Source of the DNA: Streptococcus salivarius
Lineage (GTDB): Bacteria; Bacillota; Bacilli; Lactobacillales; Streptococcaceae
DNA: 64,000 bases
Direction: 5' to 3'
NCBI RefSeq assembly: GCF_009738225.1
Contig: NZ_CP018187.1
Location: forward strand, 816,501-880,500
Under the pieces are notes generated by a model. That model did no database searches and had not been told where the DNA came from. It worked only from the letters and a program-made list of their open reading frames with translations. How positions within the stretch are numbered: the first letter of the stretch is position 1; the number at the start of each line of letters is the position of its first letter. Below are positions 58,491 to 64,000 of the stretch, one piece after another. Both the position numbers and the translations under genes were made by a program.

Positions 58491-58512
58491 AAACTTAACT
58501 TAAGATAAGTTT
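58491..58512. repeat. Palindrome in the divergent promoter region
   Basis: AAACTTA, 8-nt spacer, TAAGTTT, 75 bp before the DUF4353 gene. Operator candidate; regulator unknown. Confidence 0.4.
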
Positions 58513-58586
58513 CAGTTAACCTTTAGAAATGTTTTAGGTAAGTCCCGTAAACTGTAATCATCCAAACGAACACGAGAGGAAAAAAT

Positions 58587-59861
58587 ATGAAATCAAAAAA
58601 ACTAAAAAAATGGACGACTTTATTAACTTGTGCGACTGCTCTAACAGTCATGACCGCTTGTAGCCAATCAAACAGTCAAGTAACTGGGACGACTACAAGT
58701 TCCAAAACAAGTGCTGTAACAGCAACGACTAGTAAGAAAACAAATAAGAACAATAGCAACTATTTCACTTCAAAAGACTCGGACACATCTTATGATGAAA
58801 GTTCAGCCTCTAAGATTAAGCTATCAGGCTCATCTGCGGATGTTTCAGGTGATGGCGTAATGGTATCAGATTCAACCGTAACCATCTCCAAAGCTGGGAC
58901 TTACGTCATTTCTGGAAAATCTGATGGTGTGCAAATCAAGGTAGATGCTGGGGATTCAGATGATGTCCATATTGTTCTAGATGGTGCTACCATGACAAAT
59001 ACAAATGCACCAATCAACGCTACAAAAGCCGGGCATGTCTACCTAACGCTTAAAGATGGAACCACTAGCACCCTCTCTGATTCAAGTTCTAATAGTGATG
59101 AAGATGCGGATGCCGTGATTTTCTCTAAGGGAGATTTGACCATTAATGGGTCAGGTACTCTAAACATTGATGCCAAGAAAAACAATGGTATTAAAGCAAA
59201 TGACAGTCTTCATATGAATGGCGGTACCTACAAGATTACTTCAGTCGGTGATGCCTTCAATGTCAATGATGAACTTAATATCACAGGAACAACCATGACC
59301 ATTGAAGCGGAAGAAGATGGCGTTAAGGTCGACAATGATGACGACACATCAGTAGGGACCATGTATCTGTCTGATAATACCATGACTATCAAGGCTGGTG
59401 ACGACGGTATTCATGCCTCAGGTGACCTGATTATTGATAGCGGTACTTACAAACTTGAAAAATCAACCGAAGGTATTGAAGGTAAATCTGTGACTATTAA
59501 TGGCGGAAATATCGATGTCTATGCGACAGATGACGGTATCAATGCTGCTAATAGTAATGCCAGTCAAAGTGAGATTTTCTTCAAGATGACTGGCGGAACC
59601 CTAAATGTTGAGGTCGGTGAGGGAGATACAGATCCAATCGATTCCAACGGCGATATTATTGTATCGGGGGGAACGATTAATTTGACTGGTCAATCTGGCT
59701 TTGACTTCGATGGTTCAGCGACCTATACTGGTGGTGACATTACTATCAATGGTGAAAAACAAACTAAGATTGAAAACTCAATGCCTGGTGGGGGTGGCCC
59801 TCAAGGTGATGGTGGTCCCCAAGGTGGTGGGCAACCAGGTGGCTTTAGCGGAGGTCACTAA
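58587..59861 (+). CDS. DUF4353 carbohydrate-binding-like lipoprotein
   Basis: 424 residues. A signal peptide ending VMTAC suggests lipid anchoring at Cys25 (the lipobox is imperfect, with Met at -3). A Ser/Thr-rich linker (26-75) is followed by a right-handed beta-helix-like domain with many short repeats around DDGI/DDGV and GGT/GGN (about 80-395). It ends in a Gly/Pro/Gln tail (about 398-424). This pattern is the 'carbohydrate-binding domain' DUF4353 family. GAGAGGA 8 nt before ATG. Followed after 33 nt by a glycosyltransferase, so the pair probably makes or binds a surface polysaccharide. Confidence 0.82.
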   Translation: MKSKKLKKWTTLLTCATALTVMTACSQSNSQVTGTTTSSKTSAVTATTSKKTNKNNSNYFTSKDSDTSYDESSASKIKLSGSSADVSGDGVMVSDSTVTISKAGTYVISGKSDGVQIKVDAGDSDDVHIVLDGATMTNTNAPINATKAGHVYLTLKDGTTSTLSDSSSNSDEDADAVIFSKGDLTINGSGTLNIDAKKNNGIKANDSLHMNGGTYKITSVGDAFNVNDELNITGTTMTIEAEEDGVKVDNDDDTSVGTMYLSDNTMTIKAGDDGIHASGDLIIDSGTYKLEKSTEGIEGKSVTINGGNIDVYATDDGINAANSNASQSEIFFKMTGGTLNVEVGEGDTDPIDSNGDIIVSGGTINLTGQSGFDFDGSATYTGGDITINGEKQTKIENSMPGGGGPQGDGGPQGGGQPGGFSGGH

Positions 59862-59894
59862 AGAATCATAGGATGAAACAGAAAGGAAGTGCCT

Positions 59895-60917
59895 ATGTAT
59901 ATTATTATTCCAGCTTATGAACCAGACACTCGCCTGATTCAGGTGGTTCAAGATATTACTTTAAAACTCCCTAAATCACGCATTATTGTTGTCAATGATG
60001 GGAGTGGACCACGCTATGACGACTTTTATGACGAAACGGCTCTTTTTGGAGCTACGGTCCTTAAACACCCGATTAATAAAGGAAAGGGAGCTGCTTTAAA
60101 GACTGCTTTCGCTTATATCCAAGAAGAAGTGGTCAGCCAACATCTGTCTGCTCAACCTATAGTAACAGTTGACAGTGATGGTCAGCATCTGATTAAGGAT
60201 ATTGTCCGTGTGGCCAAGGCGACTGAGGAAAATCCAAGTCATCTTATCTTGGGTGCGCGTGCCTTTGTTGGTAAAGTGCCAGCACGAAGCCGCTTTGGAA
60301 ATAAAGTGACTGCGGGGCTCTTTCGTCTAGTAACAGGTCAGAAGATAACGGATACCCAGACGGGGCTTAGAGGCATGTCAACGGACCTGATTCCATGGTT
60401 GCTTAATCTAGATGGCAATCGTTTTGAGTACGAGTTTAACATGTTGCTTGAAGCCAAAAAGTCAGGTCACCAAATCTCAGAAGTCCCTATCGAGACCGTT
60501 TATCTGGAGGAGAATAAAAGCTCGCACTTTCGGCCCATTCGTGATTCCATCCGTATTTACAGCCCTTTTTTAAAGTTCTCTGGCACGGCTGTCTTGGCCT
60601 CAGTCATTGATGCAACCGCCTTATTTGTGCTCTTTGCCTTGACGAAAAATCTCCTCCTTTCGGTCGTGCTAGCTCGAGTGATTTCGGCTTCCAGCCAGTG
60701 TCTACTAAACGCTAATGTGGTCTTCAATCCGACAAGCTCCCTCTTTAGATCGAGTGTTCGCTACTTTATGTTGGTCCTGGTCCTCTTGGCTTGTAATTAT
60801 TTCTTACTTAGTAGTCTAGTTGCCATTGGTTTGGGACTGGTTCTGGCAAAATTGGTCACAGAAACCTTGCTCTTTTTAGTCAGTTACAGGGTTCAACATA
60901 ACGTGGTTTTTGCTTAA
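59895..60917 (+). CDS. GT2 glycosyltransferase fused to a GtrA domain
   Basis: 340 residues. The N-terminal GT-A glycosyltransferase (1-215) has PAYEPD, NDGSGPRYDD, the DXD-type VDSDGQH motif (about 95-101) and TDTQTGLRG. It resembles polyprenyl-phosphate sugar transferases (DPM1/GtrB-like). The C-terminal GtrA domain (about 225-340) has four hydrophobic helices. The fusion suggests synthesis and flipping of a lipid-linked sugar by one protein. Start ATG 59895 (6 nt from AAAGGAA) is preferred over GTG 59889. Follows the DUF4353 lipoprotein. Confidence 0.87.
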   Translation: MYIIIPAYEPDTRLIQVVQDITLKLPKSRIIVVNDGSGPRYDDFYDETALFGATVLKHPINKGKGAALKTAFAYIQEEVVSQHLSAQPIVTVDSDGQHLIKDIVRVAKATEENPSHLILGARAFVGKVPARSRFGNKVTAGLFRLVTGQKITDTQTGLRGMSTDLIPWLLNLDGNRFEYEFNMLLEAKKSGHQISEVPIETVYLEENKSSHFRPIRDSIRIYSPFLKFSGTAVLASVIDATALFVLFALTKNLLLSVVLARVISASSQCLLNANVVFNPTSSLFRSSVRYFMLVLVLLACNYFLLSSLVAIGLGLVLAKLVTETLLFLVSYRVQHNVVFA

Positions 60918-60994
60918 TAGCTGGCTTGAAAATTGCCAACTGATTGCATAGAGATAGCTTAATCAGTGACTTCTAAAAACTTTCCTAAAAAATA

Positions 60995-61031
60995 GAAAAA
61001 GACTACCGTTTTCTAGATTCGGTAGTTTTTA
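60995..61031 (+). terminator. Terminator of the DUF4353-GT operon
   Basis: ACTACCG/CGGTAGT stem flanked by A- and T-runs, 11-nt loop. Confidence 0.75.
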
Positions 61032-61050
61032 ATATTTGTCAAAATATTTT

Positions 61051-61077
61051 TCAATTTACATTATGATTAAAAATTGA
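61051..61077. repeat. Inverted repeat upstream of the glucansucrase gene
   Basis: TCAATTT and AAATTGA, 13-nt spacer. Lies just before the 21-bp direct repeat. Confidence 0.4.
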
Positions 61078-61112
61078 AATGACTTGATAAAGACTCGAAA
61101 TGGCTGAAAAAA
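61076..61112 (+). repeat. 21-bp-spaced direct repeat at the glucansucrase promoter
   Basis: GAAATGACTTGATAAA (61076-61091) and GAAATGGCTGAAAAAA (61097-61112) start 21 bp apart, two helical turns. The second copy covers the -35 position. Confidence 0.5.
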
Positions 61113-61115
61113 ATA

Positions 61116-61124
61116 TGCTATAAT
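61116..61124 (+). promoter_or_regulatory. Extended -10 promoter of the glucansucrase gene
   Basis: TGC followed by TATAAT, with no usable -35, 59 nt before the ATG. Confidence 0.6.
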
Positions 61125-61183
61125 GAAATTGTTTGAATTATGTAGATTTCATTCAAACTAGGAAAATGAAAAGAGGACCTAAA

Positions 61184-64000
61184 ATGGGAAAAAAGGTACA
61201 TTATAAGCTTCACAAAGTTAAGAAGCAGTGGGTGACGATTGCCGTCACTTCGGCAGCACTTGCCTCTATCGTAGGTGGCGCTACAGTTGCCAATCAAAAG
61301 GTTTCAGCTGATGAAACAACTCAACCAGTTGCCTCTACGACAGCTGAAAGCGATGTTGTCGTCGAAACGCATGAAGTAGCCGCTCCTGCAGCAACTGCTA
61401 CGACAGATGCGACAGCAACAACAACTGACAAGGCTGCTGATACTGCAACAGTCGAAACTCCTGCGGCAGCAACCACTGCAGCAGATACAACTACTAATAC
61501 CGCAACACCAGCAACAACTGATCGTGCAGCAGTAGCAAATGGTGCGACAACAGAAACACCAGCTGCAGCAGCGACAGATACAACGCTTACAGTAGCTGAA
61601 AAACCAAAATCTGGTGTTACTGAAAAAGAAGAAACAGCAGCACTCTCTTTGGACAACATCAAACAAGTTGATGGTAAATACTATTATGTCAAAGAAGATG
61701 GTTCATACAAAACAAACTTTGCTGTTTCAGTTAATGGCCAGTTGCTTTACTTCGGTAAAGATGGTGCTTTGACAAGCACATCAACACACTCGTTCACACC
61801 AGGTACAACTAATCTAGTTGATGCTTTCTCTTCACATAATCGTGCTTACGATTCTAAGAAAGAAAGCTTCGAGTTGGTAGATGGATACTTGACACCAAAC
61901 AGCTGGTATCGTCCAGTCACTATTTTGGAAAATGGTGAAAAATGGCGTGTATCAACTGAGAAAGACTTTCGTCCACTTTTGATGGCATGGTGGCCTGATG
62001 TAGATACACAAGTTGCCTACCTCAATACTTTCTCTAAACACTTTAACCTTAACGCAACTTATTCAACCAGCCAAAGTCAATCTGAATTGAATGCAGCTGC
62101 TAAGACAATTCAAATTAAGATTGAACAAGAAATTTCAGCTAAAAAATCAACTGAATGGCTTCGTCAAGCAATTGAGTCTTTTGTAAAAGAACAAGACCAG
62201 TGGAATACTACAACTGAAAACTATACCCTTGCTGACCACCTTCAAGGGGGAGCTCTTCTTTATGTCAATAATGACAAGACACCTTGGGCAAATTCTGATT
62301 ACCGTTTGCTTAACCGTACACCAAGTAACCAAGATGGTTCTCTAAATGGTACAGGAAGATACTTGGGTGGTTATGAATTCCTACTTGCCAATGACGTTGA
62401 TAACTCAAATCCAGTTGTGCAAGCTGAGCAGTTGAACCAAATTCACTATCTTGTGAACTGGGGATCAATTGTTATGGGTGATAAGGATGCTAACTTTGAT
62501 GGTATCCGTGTTGATGCAGTTGACAATGTCGATGCTGACCTTCTCCAAGTTTATACAAACTACTTCCGAGCAGCCTTTGGTGTGGATAAATCTGAAGCCA
62601 ATGCACTCGCTCACATTTCTATCCTTGAAGCTTGGGATTTAAATGATAATGCTTATAATCAAAAACATGATGGTGCAGCCCTTGCCATGGATAATAACCT
62701 TCGTTATGCAATTATGGGTGCACTTTATGGATCGGGCTCTTCATTGAAAGATTTGATTACTAGCAGTTTGACAGACCGTACAAATAATAGTAAGTATGGA
62801 GATACACAAGCTAACTATATCTTTGCACGTGCTCATGATAACCTTGTTCAAGATATCATTCGTGATATTGTTCAAAAAGAGATCAATCCAAAATCAGATG
62901 GTTATACCATGACTGATGCTGAATTGAAACGTGCCTTTGAAATCTATAATGAAGATATGAAGAAGGCAGAAAAACGTTATACTATTAACAATATTCCAGC
63001 TGCCTATGCTTTGATTCTTCAAAATATGGAGCAGGTAACTCGTGTTTATTATGGAGATCTCTATACGGATAACGGCCAATATATGGCTACCAAGTCTCCT
63101 TACTACGATGCTATCACAACGCTCTTGAAGAACCGTATGAAATATGTTTCAGGTGGACAATCGATGAAAGTCGACACGTTCAATGGAAAAGAAATCTTGT
63201 CATCTGTTCGTTACGGTAAAGATATTATGACTGCTGACCAAACTACGGGTGTAGCAGAAACAAGTAAACATTCTGGTATGTTGACACTTATTGCCAATAA
63301 TCAGGATTTCTCACTGGGTGATGGTACTTTGAAAGTTAACATGGGTAAACTTCATGCTAACCAAGCCTACCGTCCATTACTTCTTGGTACTGATAAGGGA
63401 ATTGTCACTTACGAAAATGATGCGGCAGCAGCTGGAAAAATTAAATACACTGATGCTGAAGGGAACTTGACTTTCAGTGGAGATGAAATCAAGGGGTATC
63501 GAACTGTTGATATGAGAGGTTATCTTGGTGTTTGGGTACCAGTAGGTGCGCCTGATAACCAAGATATCCGTGTTAAAGGTTCAGATAAGAAACTTGACAA
63601 GACATTTTCTGCTACTGAAGCATTGGACTCACAAGTTATCTATGAAGGTTTCTCAAACTTCCAAGATTTTGTTGAAAAAGATAGCCAATATACTAATAAA
63701 TTGATTGCAGAAAATGCAGAACTCTTCAAGTCATGGGGAATCACATCATTCGAGATGGCTCCTCAATTTGTATCGGCTGATGACCGTACCTTCCTTGATT
63801 CTGTTATCCAAAATGGTTATGCCTTTACTGACCGATATGACCTTGCCATGAGCAAGAATAACAAATACGGTTCTAAAGAAGATCTTCGTGATGCACTTAA
63901 AGCCCTTCACAAGCAAGGTATTCAAGCAATTGCTGACTGGGTACCAGATCAACTTTACCAATTGCCAGGACAAGAAGTTGTAACAGCAACACGTGCTAAT
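61184..64000 (+). CDS. Secreted glucansucrase (GH70 glucosyltransferase), first 939 codons
   Basis: Open from ATG 61184 to the window end with no stop; full proteins are about 1,450-1,600 residues. It splits sucrose and polymerises the glucose into glucan outside the cell. A streptococcal KxYKxxKxKKxW-type signal peptide (cleavage after Ala42) is followed by an Ala/Thr-rich variable region (about 45-150). Next come a glucan-binding-type YG segment (KYYYVKEDGS) and the catalytic barrel with nucleophile Asp444 (DGIRVDAVDN), acid/base Glu482 (LEAWDLND) and transition-state Asp552 (ARAHDNLVQD). All three catalytic residues are intact. The sequence after Asp552 (NLVQD) is unlike the SEVQ of dextran/mutan-type enzymes, so linkage type is not assigned. 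It resembles the S. salivarius Gtf set but I cannot say which member. Confidence 0.93.
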   Translation, partial: MGKKVHYKLHKVKKQWVTIAVTSAALASIVGGATVANQKVSADETTQPVASTTAESDVVVETHEVAAPAATATTDATATTTDKAADTATVETPAAATTAADTTTNTATPATTDRAAVANGATTETPAAAATDTTLTVAEKPKSGVTEKEETAALSLDNIKQVDGKYYYVKEDGSYKTNFAVSVNGQLLYFGKDGALTSTSTHSFTPGTTNLVDAFSSHNRAYDSKKESFELVDGYLTPNSWYRPVTILENGEKWRVSTEKDFRPLLMAWWPDVDTQVAYLNTFSKHFNLNATYSTSQSQSELNAAAKTIQIKIEQEISAKKSTEWLRQAIESFVKEQDQWNTTTENYTLADHLQGGALLYVNNDKTPWANSDYRLLNRTPSNQDGSLNGTGRYLGGYEFLLANDVDNSNPVVQAEQLNQIHYLVNWGSIVMGDKDANFDGIRVDAVDNVDADLLQVYTNYFRAAFGVDKSEANALAHISILEAWDLNDNAYNQKHDGAALAMDNNLRYAIMGALYGSGSSLKDLITSSLTDRTNNSKYGDTQANYIFARAHDNLVQDIIRDIVQKEINPKSDGYTMTDAELKRAFEIYNEDMKKAEKRYTINNIPAAYALILQNMEQVTRVYYGDLYTDNGQYMATKSPYYDAITTLLKNRMKYVSGGQSMKVDTFNGKEILSSVRYGKDIMTADQTTGVAETSKHSGMLTLIANNQDFSLGDGTLKVNMGKLHANQAYRPLLLGTDKGIVTYENDAAAAGKIKYTDAEGNLTFSGDEIKGYRTVDMRGYLGVWVPVGAPDNQDIRVKGSDKKLDKTFSATEALDSQVIYEGFSNFQDFVEKDSQYTNKLIAENAELFKSWGITSFEMAPQFVSADDRTFLDSVIQNGYAFTDRYDLAMSKNNKYGSKEDLRDALKALHKQGIQAIADWVPDQLYQLPGQEVVTATRAN

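Larger units (their letters stand above)
58206..58586. other. Divergent regulatory region of the VTC/DUF4956 and DUF4353/GT genes
   Basis: 381 bp with no gene. It holds the VTC promoter (58378-58406, minus), a hairpin AAAGCC/GGCTTT in its leader (about 58350-58372), and a palindrome AAACTTA-N8-TAAGTTT (58491-58512) before the DUF4353 gene. Confidence 0.65.

Noticed and set aside
61224..61620. Possible tandem repeat array in the Ala/Thr region of the glucansucrase
   Set aside because: Low-complexity codons but no regular period; this is the normal variable region of the family.
61304..61666. Two overlapping antisense ORFs of 113-120 codons (Cys-rich and Val/Ala-rich)
   Set aside because: They are reverse-frame reads of the Ala/Thr-rich codons (GCA/ACA/ACT) of the glucansucrase variable region. 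Composition is extreme and no ribosome sites are seen.

Overview
The window is a 64 kb piece of a low-GC Firmicute chromosome, best read as the Streptococcus salivarius group (S. salivarius, S. vestibularis or S. thermophilus). The reasons are the HPr/EI operon with a 577-residue EI, the non-phosphorylating GapN, the aconitase/citrate synthase/isocitrate dehydrogenase block, a complete his operon, and streptococcal signals such as extended -10 promoters and intrinsic terminators. A large secreted glucansucrase running off the right edge favours S. salivarius over a dairy S. thermophilus. This species call is an inference from gene content and was not tested by alignment. I recognise no phage, IS element, CRISPR array, rRNA or tRNA.

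Left part (1-15.1 kb): the 3' end of ileS; a class Ib ribonucleotide reductase operon nrdH-nrdE-nrdF on the minus strand with two NrdR-box-like sites; the oxidative TCA branch acnA-citZ-icd, which makes 2-oxoglutarate for glutamate; the PTS genes ptsH-ptsI; and gapN, which supplies NADPH.

15.2-25.7 kb: an uncharacterised esterase/esterase/ATP-grasp operon, a DEAD-box-family helicase, uridine kinase, an ABC-F translation factor, a small YiaA-like protein, and an alpha/beta hydrolase overlapping mprF. 25.7-36.9 kb: envelope and c-di-AMP genes. The lipid II amidation pair murT-gatD is divergent from cdaA-cdaR-glmM, followed by a GtrA protein, trmK, a NIF3 protein, a ZIP transporter, a DadA-like oxidoreductase and a secreted esterase. 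37-39.8 kb: dTDP-rhamnose genes rmlA-rmlC-rmlB, with a structured 130-bp element of unknown nature between rmlC and rmlB.

39.9-47.5 kb: a membrane protein, a lipoprotein, hemW, an acyl-ACP thioesterase, a NagD-like phosphatase, a TIGR01906 membrane protein, a PHP-type histidinol phosphatase, a phosphodiester-glycosidase-domain protein and a small membrane protein. 47.9-55.7 kb: a histidine T-box leader with a CAC specifier controls hisC-Z-G-D-B-H-A-F-I-E. 55.8-61 kb: a lipoprotein under a likely CcpA site, then a divergent surface-polymer-like cluster. On the minus strand this has a VTC-domain gene broken by one in-frame TGA plus a DUF4956 membrane protein; on the plus strand it has a DUF4353 lipoprotein plus a GT2-GtrA fusion. 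The window ends in the first 939 codons of the glucansucrase.

The observations most worth follow-up are: the structured element at 38600-38729; the glmM leader, where a hairpin/mini-ORF separates the Shine-Dalgarno from the start codon; three genes with a -10 box 6-9 nt from ATG and no Shine-Dalgarno (candidate leaderless mRNAs); the VTC nonsense codon; a perfect CodY box before ptsH; and the esterase/ATP-grasp operon.
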